Shown: piece after piece, positions 17,603 to 26,067 of the stretch
Position numbering within the stretch: position 1 is the stretch's first letter
Layout of the letters: every line of letters begins with the position of its first letter
Origin: CAWATZ01 sp963784995
GTDB lineage: Bacteria; Planctomycetota; Planctomycetia; Gemmatales; Gemmataceae
Assembly (NCBI GenBank): GCA_963784995.1
Contig: CAWATZ010000006.1
Coordinates: forward strand, 1,364,001 to 1,428,000
Direction of reading: 5' to 3'
Length of the DNA stretch: 64,000 nt
The notes under the pieces: model-generated
Told to the model about the DNA's origin: nothing
Seen by the model: the letters and a program-made list of their open reading frames with translations, nothing else
The model's database searches: none
Program-made: the position numbers and the translations under genes

Positions 17603-18199
17603 TCAGGAAGGAGAAGGTGGTCCCTGGATCGAGAATTTCCCTTCGTAGCCCTTCTCGGGTGTGCCGTCCACGATCTCGAAGATCAGCTGGCAGATGGGCA
17701 TTCCCTCTTCGAGCTTGACGTTGAGTAGGCCCACGTTCCACATTTCCAGTTGCAGAGGACTACCGGGATAGGATTCGTCGTCTTTCTTGTAGCCGAAGCC
17801 CGCGTGGATCGTGGGTGCGGTGACGTGAACGCCGATGCCCAGCCGGGCGAGACTGCTTTTGCCCTCGACACGGGCCGCCAGGCGGGAGCGATGGGGCAGC
17901 CAGATTTGTTCGATGGTCCAGCCCAGGAGGAAAGTTTGGGAGCAGAAAACGTAGCCGGTACTCGGGATCTGGATCGGCTCTCCGTAGGTCCGGCGGACAA
18001 ACTCAAAGTCGAATTCGACGCTGGCAGGGCAGACCACGGACTCGACACCACCCGCGCCTGGACGTTTCCACAGGAGCAGGTCTTTCGCAAGCCGCAGATC
18101 GACAGCCGTTGACGACCACGCTTCCGGAGGCGGATCGGGCGTGATCCGCACAGTGCCGCGGGCTTGAGCAGCACGAATTTCCCGATCCGAGAGGATCAT
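17603..18199 (-). CDS. dcd: dCTP deaminase
   Basis: Converts dCTP to dUTP for thymidylate synthesis. 198 residues. Motifs: MILSDREIRAA at the start, STAVDLRLAKDLLLW, the signature VEGKSSLARLGIGVHVTAPT, and LQLEMWN with the catalytic Glu, then EGMPICQLIFE. The ATG overlaps the TGA of the upstream small gene (ATGA), so translation is coupled. A few insertions (KKDDESYPGSP) lengthen a loop before the catalytic strand. Confidence 0.9.
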   Translation of the reverse strand: MILSDREIRAAQARGTVRITPDPPPEAWSSTAVDLRLAKDLLLWKRPGAGGVESVVCPASVEFDFEFVRRTYGEPIQIPSTGYVFCSQTFLLGWTIEQIWLPHRSRLAARVEGKSSLARLGIGVHVTAPTIHAGFGYKKDDESYPGSPLQLEMWNVGLLNVKLEEGMPICQLIFEIVDGTPEKGYEGKFSIQGPPSPS

Positions 18200-18474
18200 G
18201 CCAGGGCCTCAATGGGTTTGTCCATTTGCTCCTGGGTGACCCATAACCGATTGGCTCCCGTCTCGGCCTCATGCGGCAACTCGATTAGCACCAGGTTGGT
18301 GCGCGGATCGACGTGAACGACTCCGATGGGGAGGTAGGAGTGGCCAGCCTCTTCCGTGAGAAAAGCACGCTCCACCCGGATGAAGTGCCGCCGACCCCGG
18401 TAGTCTCGAAAGGTGGCAACCGCTTCTGATGCCCGCAACCCCTCCGACACCTTTTCGCAACGGAGTTTTGCCAT
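18196..18474 (-). CDS. Small protein of unknown function, upstream of dcd
   Basis: 92 residues. Mixed alpha/beta composition (ATFRDYRGRRHFIRVERAFL, YLPIGVVHVDPRTNLVLIELP) with no membrane segment or cysteine motif. Its stop overlaps the start of dcd by four bases. I chose the inner ATG because GGGAG lies upstream. I do not recognise a family. Confidence 0.65.
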   Translation of the reverse strand: MAKLRCEKVSEGLRASEAVATFRDYRGRRHFIRVERAFLTEEAGHSYLPIGVVHVDPRTNLVLIELPHEAETGANRLWVTQEQMDKPIEALA

Positions 18475-18583
18475 GGTCGGTCTCCCGGACAGTTGCAATG
18501 TAAAAAAGTATAGTAAAGATCGGGAGGAAGGGTGTCAAGAGCATTGAGGATCTCCTCCAACTGCCCGGTTGTGTCCGGTCGCT

Positions 18584-19474
18584 TCAGCGCTGGATGGTGC
18601 ATTCAGGAAGGGCTTGCCGCAGTTCCTGCAAGCCGGCGTCGGTCACCGAAGTGTGGATCAGGTCCAGCCACTGAAGCTGTTTGAGACCGCTCAGCTCCTT
18701 GACGCCGGCGTCCGTAACCCTGGTGCCGCCCAGGAACAGGACCTGGAGCTGTTTGAATCCGGCCAGTTCCTTCAAGCCGCCATCGGTGATCCGGGAGTAA
18801 GTCAGGCTGAGCCATTGCAGCCGGGGCAGCGCGGCTAGATGCTTCAGGCTGGCGTCCGTCACGGCAAGCCCGCCCAGACCCAGCGAGTGGAGCCCGGGGA
18901 AGGCGGCCAGATCGCCCAGGCCCACGTCCGTTACCTGGGTCCGGGTTAGGTTCAGGATCTTCAGCTGGCCCAGGGCGGTCAGCTGTTTCAGGCCCGCATC
19001 ACTGATGCGGGTGCTGTCCAGGTCGAGCGACTGCAACTGCTGCAAGGAGGTCAGCTCCTTCAACCCCGAGTCCGTCACTTCGGTCCGGTTCAGCCCCAGG
19101 GCCTTCAGTTGCTTCAGCCCGGCCAGCTGTTTCAGGCCGGCGCTGGTTATCCCGGTTTGATTGAGGGACAGGAACTCCAGCCTGTTCAGGGCAGCCAGCT
19201 GGTGAAGGTCGGCGTCGGTCACCCGGCTGGCCTGCAAGTCAACGCCGACGATGGGCTTGTCCGGCTTTTTGCCGTCGCGGATGATCTTCCCGCCCAGCTT
19301 CTCCACGGCCCGCACCGCTTGCTCCTCGGGCTCGGGTCGCTTCAGGCCCGTCACCGACAGACCTGGCGATGGCGGCTTGAGCGGGGACGACCCGGTCCGG
19401 AAGCCGAACTTCAAGGCCAGCAAGAGGAGGCCTGCCAGGACGGCACTGCCGCACAGGATGCCTTTCCGCTTCAT
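18584..19474 (-). CDS. Membrane-anchored leucine-rich-repeat protein
   Basis: 296 residues. After a short basic N-terminus (MKRKGILCGSAVLAGLLLLAL) comes a Pro-rich linker and then eight or so 24-residue repeats of the form TDAGLKxLxxLxxLxxLxLxxTxV (about residues 105-285). This is the planctomycete/G. obscuriglobus LRR style, predicted to face outside the cytoplasm as an interaction surface. ATG chosen for GGGAGGG upstream. No obvious partner nearby. Confidence 0.85.
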   Translation of the reverse strand: MKRKGILCGSAVLAGLLLLALKFGFRTGSSPLKPPSPGLSVTGLKRPEPEEQAVRAVEKLGGKIIRDGKKPDKPIVGVDLQASRVTDADLHQLAALNRLEFLSLNQTGITSAGLKQLAGLKQLKALGLNRTEVTDSGLKELTSLQQLQSLDLDSTRISDAGLKQLTALGQLKILNLTRTQVTDVGLGDLAAFPGLHSLGLGGLAVTDASLKHLAALPRLQWLSLTYSRITDGGLKELAGFKQLQVLFLGGTRVTDAGVKELSGLKQLQWLDLIHTSVTDAGLQELRQALPECTIQR

Positions 19475-19499
19475 CGAAGACCCTCCCTGGCTTCGGACG

Positions 19500-19550
19500 G
19501 ATTTATCGTTTCGCGCTGGGCCCGCCTGGCCCAGCGCGAAACGATAAATC
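19500..19550. repeat. Hairpin repeat, family C, copy 1
   Basis: Perfect 22-base arms GATTTATCGTTTCGCGCTGG.. (19500-19521) and their complement (19529-19550) with a 7-base loop. It lies upstream of the LRR gene. A shorter, eroded copy follows parB. Confidence 0.85.
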
Positions 19551-19646
19551 AGACCACCCTCCAGGTCAACCGAGCCAGGGCGAGCTATCCCCGTAAGATT
19601 GAGGAAGACGCTCAACCCTTGTCCGGCACCGCGGGAGGCAGCAGCA

Positions 19647-20999
19647 GTGGGCGAGACCTTGCAGGCAATCTCCGGCTGGCTGGGCAGCTATGGCTATCCC
19701 ATCCTGTTCCTGATCGTCTTCGCGGAAAATGCCGGGCTGCCGGTGCCCGGCGAAACCGCGGTCCTGGTGTCGGGCCTGCTTGCGGGTCAACCCGACGCCA
19801 AGCTGTCGATCTTCTGGGTCATCCCGATCGCGTTCGTCGCGGCCGTGCTGGGCGACAACCTCGGCTTCTGGCTGGGGCGCGAATTCGCCCGGCGTCGGCT
19901 GGAGCAGGGCAAGCGCTTCCTGTTCCTGACCCCCGCAACGCTGCGATCCGTCGAGGGCTACTTCGATCACTACGGTGTGCTGACCATCTTCTTCGCCCGC
20001 TTCGTGACCGGCTTGCGGGTCGTGTGTGCCCTGGCCGCGGGCACGTCCCGAATTCCCTGGACGCAGTTCCTCCTGGCCAACGCCGCCGGGGCGGCCGCCT
20101 GGGCCACCGCCATGGCGCTGCTCGGCTTCTTCTTCGGCCAGAGCTGGGACCTGCTGCACAAGTGGCTGGGCCGGGGGGCCTTGCTGATGCTGGCCTGCTT
20201 CGTCCTGCTTGTCGGCCTGCCGTACCTGTGGCGGCACCTGCGGCGCATTCCGAGCGCCTCCTGGGATCGGCTGCTGCGCTCGCAAGTCTGGCATGGGGCC
20301 CTGGCCGCGCTGCTCATCGTTCTTTGTGTCTCCCTGCTGCTGTTCCTGGCAAAGCGACACGTGGAACCCAGAGGGGAAGAGGTGGACCAGACCGTCAATG
20401 AGTGGCTGGCGTCCTGGCCCCCTGCCTGGGGCTCTCCCGTCGCGACAACCGGGAGCTATCTGGGCAGCTTGCCGGTCCTGGGCCTTGTGACCGTCTTTGG
20501 AGTGCTGGGGCTGTGCTATGCCGGCAGGCCCTGGCGGCAGTCTGCCGCCCTGGTCTGGGCCCTGGCCGCCAGTGAGGGGGTCGGTCTGCTGGTGCTGGCC
20601 CTGCTGAGGCACAAAGGCCTGGAGGCCGCCCGAACGTGGACCTGGCCTTTTGGCTTTGCTGGGCTGGAAGCGATCCGGGCCACCGCCGTTTACGGCATGC
20701 TGGGTCACCTGCTGGCCCGGCAACTCCCCAGGGTACACGCCTGGCTGACCGGCGGCGTGGTGCTCCTGCTGATTCTGCTGGTCGGCTTCGCCGTGGTCTG
20801 GTCGCAAACGCAGTTCCTCAGCGAGGTCCTTGTCGAGTATGCGATGGGATCGCTGGTGCTGTTCCTCGGTCTGTGGGGTATGGAGGGCTACGGCCTGGGT
20901 CCGCCGCCCGGACCGGTCACCCTGCCGGCTGAACCGGCCGGGACGGCAGCACCGGAACGGGTTCCCCGGACCGATCCCGTCCGGAAACCGCATGGTTGA
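19647..20999 (+). CDS. DedA family protein fused to an inactive PAP2-like domain
   Basis: 450 residues. The DedA half (about 1-200) shows FAENAGLPVPGETAVLVSG, GFWLGREF and FFARFVTGLRVVCALAAG; DedA proteins are membrane proteins linked to lipid-carrier transport. The second half has PAP2-phosphatase topology, but catalytic residues are gone: the PSGH position reads AGLE (PFGFAGLEAIRATAVYG) and the last motif reads SQTQFLSEVLVEYAMG, without His. I chose GTG 19647 (GGGAGG about 9 bases upstream) over a TTG further upstream. The 3' end overlaps metF tail-to-tail by about 80 bases. Confidence 0.8.
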   Translation: MGETLQAISGWLGSYGYPILFLIVFAENAGLPVPGETAVLVSGLLAGQPDAKLSIFWVIPIAFVAAVLGDNLGFWLGREFARRRLEQGKRFLFLTPATLRSVEGYFDHYGVLTIFFARFVTGLRVVCALAAGTSRIPWTQFLLANAAGAAAWATAMALLGFFFGQSWDLLHKWLGRGALLMLACFVLLVGLPYLWRHLRRIPSASWDRLLRSQVWHGALAALLIVLCVSLLLFLAKRHVEPRGEEVDQTVNEWLASWPPAWGSPVATTGSYLGSLPVLGLVTVFGVLGLCYAGRPWRQSAALVWALAASEGVGLLVLALLRHKGLEAARTWTWPFGFAGLEAIRATAVYGMLGHLLARQLPRVHAWLTGGVVLLLILLVGFAVVWSQTQFLSEVLVEYAMGSLVLFLGLWGMEGYGLGPPPGPVTLPAEPAGTAAPERVPRTDPVRKPHG

Positions 21000-21897
21000 G
21001 GCAGCCGTCCTGAGCAGGCAGGGGCCGGGCCAGGCCGAGGTTCTGCAGCAGTTCCGTACAGCTGGCCGCGCGGTTCAGGCTGTAGAGGTGCATCCCGGCG
21101 ATGCCACTCTCGATCAGCTGCCGGCACATGCCCGTGCAGACGTCCACCCCGAGCCGGCGGACCGATTCGTCATCGCCCGCGAACCGCTCCAGTTTCTGCT
21201 GCAGGTCGGCGGGTAACTTCGCTCCGCACAGCCCGGTGAAGCGCTTGACCTGCTCTGCACTGAGGAAGGGAAGAATCCCGGGGACGATCGGCACACGCAC
21301 GCCCCGGCGATTGCGCAAGTAATCGACGAACTCCAGGAAGACCTCGGTATTGTAGAACAGCTGGGTGATGACGAACTCCGCCCCCATTTCCACCTTGGTC
21401 GCCGTGCGGTCCCAGTCGAGCCGCTTGTCCGGACACTCGACGTGTCCTTCCGGGTAGCCGGCCACTCCCACGGCGAAACTGCCCCGGCCGCGGATCAGCT
21501 GGAGCAGATCGCTGGCGTAGCGGAGCCCGCCCGGGACCGCCTGGAACTGCGTCTCCCCACGCGGTGGGTCGCCGCGCAGCGCGAGCAAGTTCTCGATGCC
21601 CAGCGCCCCGGCTTCCTCCAGCACCTCGCCCAGCTGTTCCGCGGTGGCGCCGACGCAGGTGAGATGAGCCATCGATTCGACGCCGAAATCCTGGCGGATG
21701 CGTCGTGCCATGCGCAGCGTCCGGCCGCGGGTGCTGCCGCCCGCGCCGTAGGTGACCGACACAAAGGCCGGGTTCAGGCATTGCAGGGCGGGAAAGGTGT
21801 CGCGGAACAGCATCTCTTCCGCTTCGTCGGTCTTTGGCGGGAACAATTCCAGCGAGAGGGTCAATCCCTTCTGGCGGTAGAGTTGGGGAATCCGCAC
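20917..21897 (-). CDS. metF: Methylenetetrahydrofolate reductase
   Basis: FAD-dependent reduction of 5,10-methylene-THF to 5-methyl-THF for methionine synthesis. 326 residues. Recognised by LSLELFPPKTDEAEE at the start, NPAFVSVTYGAGGSTRGRTL, AHLTCVGAT, NLLALRGDPPRG, GVAGYPEGHVE, ADFVITQLF-type sequence (AEFVITQLFYNTEVF), VPGILPF and GMHLYSLNR. Starts at GTG with GAGG upstream; extending to the ATG further upstream would read through a palindromic repeat. The tail is about 25 residues longer than usual and overlaps the DedA gene. Confidence 0.92.
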   Translation of the reverse strand: MRIPQLYRQKGLTLSLELFPPKTDEAEEMLFRDTFPALQCLNPAFVSVTYGAGGSTRGRTLRMARRIRQDFGVESMAHLTCVGATAEQLGEVLEEAGALGIENLLALRGDPPRGETQFQAVPGGLRYASDLLQLIRGRGSFAVGVAGYPEGHVECPDKRLDWDRTATKVEMGAEFVITQLFYNTEVFLEFVDYLRNRRGVRVPIVPGILPFLSAEQVKRFTGLCGAKLPADLQQKLERFAGDDESVRRLGVDVCTGMCRQLIESGIAGMHLYSLNRAASCTELLQNLGLARPLPAQDGCLNHAVSGRDRSGEPVPVLPSRPVQPAG

Positions 21898-22079
21898 GCT
21901 GCCTCCTCGGTTGGGGCTGGGCCACGTTCGCAGACACAAGCCTGGAAAGGTGCAGTCTAAGCGGACTCGTCCAAACAGGCAAGCGAAATGGCGGATTCGA
22001 CCCCACACGGGTCTGGCAAAAGATCCGGGAGGGGCTGCTTTGTTATTGAGGCTGAGAAACCAGTGACCGCCCTCGCCAC

Positions 22080-22183
22080 CCAGGGCGATGCCCTGGGCTA
22101 TCGTGTTGCGCCCCTTCGGGGCGGAAGACAACAGCCAACAGCCCCGAAGGGGCGCAACACGATAGCCCAGGGCATCGCCCTGG
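22080..22183. repeat. Long hairpin repeat, family A, copy 2
   Basis: Arms 22080-22122 and 22141-22183, 43 bases each, perfect reverse complements. This copy has GATGCC and TATCGTG in the left arm. It lies between metF and the PseG-like gene. Confidence 0.9.
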
Positions 22184-22271
22184 GTGGCGGGGGCTAACGC
22201 CTCCCAGAACAGTTGCCAGCCCCACACCCCTTGCGGGAGAAGGGGTGTGGGGGAGGAAAACGGCACCTCCG

Positions 22272-23345
22272 TCAAGCCGCCACTCGCAGCTCCTGCGTCT
22301 CCCGGGACGGATGCAGCAGCACTTCCAGCGCCGTCACCAGCCGGTCGGGCCCCCGACCGTCAATCAGCTTCCGGCCGCAGCGGGACATGGTCTGGCGTTC
22401 CCGCTGGTTGAGCAAGAGGTCGTTCACCGCTTGCCGGAACGTCCCGGCAGAGACGTTGGCGTGCCAGCCGAGGCAGCTGACCGCTCCCTCTTCCTCCAGG
22501 CGCTGGGCGGTCGGCCAGTGGACCTCGGACTGGACGATCACCAGCTGCGGCACGCCGACGCAGGCCAGCTCCAGGGAAATCCCGTTCCCGGCCGTCACCG
22601 CGAAATGACAGCGGGTGATGCGCAGCGGCACCATCGCCGGCTCGTGGACCACTTCCAGGCGACCGGGACAGTCGGCCGCCAGCGCTTCCAGGTCGGCCAG
22701 GTCGCGGTGGAAGTTGCGCACCACCACGTCCACCCGTTCCACCTTGGGACAGTTCAGCAGGGCCTTGGCCAGTTCGGTGGCTTGACCATTGGGATCGTCG
22801 TCGCCGAGGGAAACCAGGACGCGGAAGGGCGGCGGCGGTTCCTGAGCGCGGATCGGGCGGACCCGGCGAATCTCCGGCCGGACCAGGGCGTAGCGGGCGC
22901 CGAGCAGGACCTGGGTGCCGCGCTCGAACTCGTAGGCCTCGCGGGTCGGCCCCAGCAACGGATTGACGATCAGCCGGGAAGGGAACCGGACCTGGGCCAG
23001 GCTGTCCACCGAAACCACCAGCAGGCCCAGCCGGCGCAGGCCGGCCAGATACTCCTCGGACACGTCGGGGGAATCGACCACGACCGCGGCCGGCTGCAGT
23101 CGGCGGATCTCCTTGATGGTTGCTTGCAGGTCCTCTTCGGAACCGGCTGGCTGGTCGGCCTCGAGCCAGTCGTTGCCGGCTCGCTTGATGGGCAGGGCCA
23201 TCGAGGCCGGATCCAGCTGCGACAGGAAATAGGCCGGCCGGCGGCGGCGCTGCAGGGCGTTGGCCAGGGTGACGCAGCGCCACAGGTTTTCCCGGCCGTG
23301 GCGGGGAGTGGCATCCACACGAAAGAGAACGGGAGCCCGATTCAT
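22272..23345 (-). CDS. PseG/SpsG-like nucleotide-sugar protein without the catalytic His
   Basis: Resembles the PseG family (UDP-sugar hydrolases in pseudaminic acid synthesis; GT-B fold). Seen: FRVDATPRHGRENLWRCVTLANAL, VVDSPDVSEEYLAGLRRLG, SLGDDDPNGQATELAKAL, CHFAVTAGNGISLELACVGVP. In true PseG the first motif reads GxGHxxRC; here it is GRENLWRC, so the proposed catalytic His is Asn20. It may act differently or only bind sugar nucleotides. The nucleotidyltransferase gene lies upstream in the same direction, suggesting a small glycan operon. Confidence 0.7.
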   Translation of the reverse strand: MNRAPVLFRVDATPRHGRENLWRCVTLANALQRRRRPAYFLSQLDPASMALPIKRAGNDWLEADQPAGSEEDLQATIKEIRRLQPAAVVVDSPDVSEEYLAGLRRLGLLVVSVDSLAQVRFPSRLIVNPLLGPTREAYEFERGTQVLLGARYALVRPEIRRVRPIRAQEPPPPFRVLVSLGDDDPNGQATELAKALLNCPKVERVDVVVRNFHRDLADLEALAADCPGRLEVVHEPAMVPLRITRCHFAVTAGNGISLELACVGVPQLVIVQSEVHWPTAQRLEEEGAVSCLGWHANVSAGTFRQAVNDLLLNQRERQTMSRCGRKLIDGRGPDRLVTALEVLLHPSRETQELRVAA

Positions 23346-23513
23346 GACTCTGTTCCGTGAGTAATGAGGTCGTCTGTCCGTGACGATTGCCGGACGCTGC
23401 CCGGCCGGCCCGGTCCAGGACCGGGTCGGTGTCGAGCGAGGCGCAGCCGACCACGGCTGCGCCGGTCAGGGCGCGAAAGGGATCAGGGTCGTTCGAGGAG
23501 ATCGAGAGAAGGT

Positions 23514-24251
23514 TCAGCTCGCCTTGCGTGGCCGTTGCCGTTCCAGGGCATACAGCTGGCGAGCCCGCTGCAGATCACAGGGGAAGTCGATTTCGATGCG
23601 ATGGTGATCGGTGCTGAGGTGAAAGGCCAGTTCCCACTTGCGATGGGTGGCACACAGGACGTCCGCCAGATAGCCCTGGATGCCGTGCTGCCAGACGTAC
23701 TTTTCCAGGGTCACAAACAGCTGGGCGCTGCCCTCGGCGCTGGCCCGCAGCAGGCCGGTGAACTCACCCAGGACAGGACCCTCGAGCATGGTCTTGGTCA
23801 TGGTGCGGAGCTTGCCGTGCCGATTGAGGTAGACCTTCATGTCCTCGTCGTCGCACGTCTTGAGTTCCACGTCGATCAGCAGGTCCGCCTCGACCTGGTC
23901 GGCAAGCAGGGTTTGCAGCCGGGCCGTGGTGAAGTAGTGGTCGCCGGTGGTGAAGACAAAGGGCTGGCCTTCCAGGCGTGGACGAGCGAGCCAGATGCTG
24001 CTCAGGATGCCGTGGTTGGCGAAGAAGGGATTGTACAGACACTCGGCCTTGCTGGCACAGGACTGGCGAACGCCGTGGCCGTCGAAGCCGACCACCACCA
24101 GGGGCCGGTCAATGCCCACCGCCGCGAAATTGCGCAGGATGGTGTCCAGAATGGTTTCGCCGCCGAGGTCCAGCAGGACCTTGTTTCGGTGGTCGCTGAG
24201 GTCCTGAAGACGTGTACTCAGACCGGCCGCCGCGATCAGACCGCAATACAT
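23514..24251 (-). CDS. Sugar/choline-phosphate nucleotidyltransferase-like protein
   Basis: 245 residues with the NTP-transferase N-terminus MYCGLIAAAGLSTRLQDLS, NKVLLDLGGETILD, then FVFTTGDHYFTT and a C-terminal EIDFPCDLQRARQLY ending. These features fit LicC-like CTP:phosphocholine or hexose-1-P nucleotidyltransferases; the substrate cannot be told. The start is the ATG after GAGAAGAGGGCGG. It precedes the PseG-like gene by about 170 bases on the same strand. Confidence 0.75.
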   Translation of the reverse strand: MYCGLIAAAGLSTRLQDLSDHRNKVLLDLGGETILDTILRNFAAVGIDRPLVVVGFDGHGVRQSCASKAECLYNPFFANHGILSSIWLARPRLEGQPFVFTTGDHYFTTARLQTLLADQVEADLLIDVELKTCDDEDMKVYLNRHGKLRTMTKTMLEGPVLGEFTGLLRASAEGSAQLFVTLEKYVWQHGIQGYLADVLCATHRKWELAFHLSTDHHRIEIDFPCDLQRARQLYALERQRPRKAS

Positions 24252-24624
24252 GCCGCCCTCTTCTCGACAATCTGCCAACTGCTTCTCGCACGTCCCCCAG
24301 GGAGAAAAGACATGCTCTCCCGAAGGGTCATTTCGTTGGCAGCGTTCCTTCCAGGAAGGAACGACCATTTTGTGCTGACGGTTCCGACGTCAGCGAGAGG
24401 GATCTTAACCCAGAAAACCGGAGGAGAAAAAGACCAATCCCTTCACCCCGCAAAGGAACGGCCGGGCCGGAATTTCGTCTGGTGCGATTTGCTCGCGGTG
24501 AGGTAGGATGTCGCGGTCTGTTTGGTTGGAGACGACCAGACAGGATCCGGCGCCCGCCCTTCGCTCTTCGCTTCGCTCCTGCTTGTGACCCCTGCACGTC
24601 CTCTTCTACCATGCAGCTACCAGC

Positions 24625-24648
24625 CCAATGTTCCGCGCGGAACATTGG
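24625..24648. other. 24-bp perfect palindrome, possible parS-like site
   Basis: CCAATGTTCCGC followed by its exact reverse complement. The inner 16 bases, TGTTCCGCGCGGAACA, resemble the bacterial parS consensus (TGTTTCACGTGAAACA type), sharing TGTT.C and G.AACA, but the centre is CGCGCG rather than CACGTG. It lies about 290 bases upstream of parB. The site assignment is inference; I see only one copy in the window. Confidence 0.45.
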
Positions 24649-24857
24649 CCCGAGCCGGGTCGGCGGTCAGAGCCTGTCTGCCTGCCTCTCTGCCAACTTT
24701 CGGGCCCTGGCTCAGAGGCCAGGAAACGCCCATCGCTGTCGGACAAATGCCAGGTAGTGTCTGTTGCGTGTCTGCCTGCCACCCGCCAGGGTATTCGGGC
24801 CTTGCGGAGGGCCTCCTGGAGCGGTCAATCCTGAGTGAATCTCGGCCCTTTTCAACA

Positions 24858-24887
24858 TTGCTCCTTCCAATGCGCTGGTGGTAAGAT
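24858..24887 (+). promoter_or_regulatory. Possible sigma-70 promoter for parB
   Basis: TTGCTC, an 18-base spacer and TAAGAT, about 50 bases before the parB start. Confidence 0.4.
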
Positions 24888-24938
24888 CCACTTAGCTGGT
24901 CAGGCAGACCAGCCAGGAAGAGAGAGGAGGAACCACGG

Positions 24939-25837
24939 ATGGCAGGGACGGAAAAGAAAACACGCCTGGGTCGAGGGCTGGACGCCTTGCTCGGGGGAGC
25001 AGCGCCGGAGGCAGAACCAGTGTCGGCCATCACTTCCGAAGTGCCTTTGACGGCCATCGAACAAAACCCGTATCAGCCCAGGAAGTCCTTTGACCAGGAC
25101 GAACTGGCGTCGCTGACGGAGAGCATCAAGAACCATGGAGTGCTGCAACCGCTGGTCGTCCGGCAGGTCGGCGAGCGTTTCCAGCTGATCGCGGGAGAGC
25201 GCCGCTTCGCGCGGCCCAGACCGCCGGGCTGGCCGCGGTGCCGGTCCGGATCGTCGATTTCAACGACCAGCAAGTGCTGGAAGCGGCCCTGGTCGAGAAC
25301 ATCCAGCGGACCGATCTGAACCCGATCGAAAAAGCGCATGGTTTCAAGGAGTACCTGAGCCGCTTCCACATGACCCATGAGCAGCTGGCCAACCGCCTGG
25401 GCCTGTCCCGCCCGACCATTACGAACCTGGTCGCGCTCCTCGATCTGCCGGCCGAGATCCAGGAGTTTGTGCGCGTGGGCCAGCTCTCGACCGCCCATGC
25501 AAAGCTGCTCAAGGGGTTGCCCGACCGGGACCGGCAGCTGGCCCTGGCCAAGGAAATCGTGGCCAAAGGGCTCTCGGTGCATGCCACCGATGCGCTGATC
25601 AAGCAACCAGCCACGGATGCGAAAGAGGACCGGGAGAATGGCGAGCCGGCCTCGTCAGGCGGTGGAAGGAATGGCATCGAAAAGACCACCCACGTCCAGG
25701 GCATCGAGAATGAACTGCGGCAGCAATTGAGCGTCAAGGTGGAGATCAAGCAAAAGGCGAAGGACAAGGGGCAGATCGTGCTCCATTTCGAGTCCAACGA
25801 CGATTTCGAGCGCATCCTCCAGGCGATCCAGAGGTGA
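24939..25837 (+). CDS. parB: Chromosome partitioning protein ParB, one frameshift
   Basis: ParB binds parS and, with ParA, segregates chromosomes; it hydrolyses CTP to form clamps. Motifs: KTRLGRGLDALLGG at the start, ITSEVPLTAIEQNPYQPRKSF, GVLQPLVVR, LIAGERR, ENIQRTDLNPIEKA, RLGLSRPTITNLVALLDLP (HTH), and a C-terminal dimer region LSVKVEIKQKAKDKGQIVLH. One base is missing near 25206: the GERR box should continue LRAAQTAGLAAVPVRIVDF, found in the next frame. Corrected length is 299 residues, normal. GGAGG precedes the ATG. Confidence 0.85.
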
Positions 25838-25845
25838 ACGCTGAC

Positions 25846-25892
25846 CGATTTATCGTTTCGCGTTCGGCGGCCCAGCGCGAAACGATAAATCG
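25846..25892. repeat. Hairpin repeat, family C, copy 2 (eroded)
   Basis: CGATTTATCGTTTCGCG (25846-25862) pairs with 25876-25892. The outer 17 bases of each arm match the copy at 19.5 kb; the inner part of the left arm has diverged. Confidence 0.75.
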
Positions 25893-25922
25893 GAAGGCAC
25901 GCGAACCGGACCCAAACTTGAG

Positions 25923-25950
25923 TTGTCCACCAAGAATGGATCGCTATAGT
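25923..25950 (+). promoter_or_regulatory. Likely sigma-70 promoter for tRNA-Pro
   Basis: TTGTCC, a 16-base spacer and TATAGT, ending 9 bases before the tRNA. Confidence 0.6.
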
Positions 25951-25959
25951 GAAAGCACA

Positions 25960-26034
25960 CGGGGCGTAGCGCAGCCTGGTTAGCGCGCCTGGCTTGGGAC
26001 CAGGAGGTCGCCGGTCCGAATCCGGCCGCCCCGA
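25960..26034 (+). tRNA. tRNA-Pro (TGG)
   Basis: Acceptor CGGGGCG pairs with CGCCCCG; anticodon stem CCTGG/CCAGG around loop CTTGGGA gives anticodon TGG; T arm GCCGG-TCCGAAT-CCGGC. The 3' CCA is not encoded. Confidence 0.95.
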
Positions 26035-26067
26035 TTTCTCATATCTCGAACTTTTCCGTTCGTCAGC

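Larger units (their letters stand above)
24252..24938. other. Long intergenic region upstream of parB
   Basis: Nearly 690 bases with no gene I can support on either strand. It contains the 24-bp perfect palindrome (24625-24648) and a likely parB promoter. No parA gene is present here, although parA usually sits next to parB. Confidence 0.5.

Noticed and set aside
25206..25208. Programmed frameshift in parB
   Set aside because: There is no slippery heptamer or downstream structure, and the same kind of 1-base defect recurs in unrelated genes.
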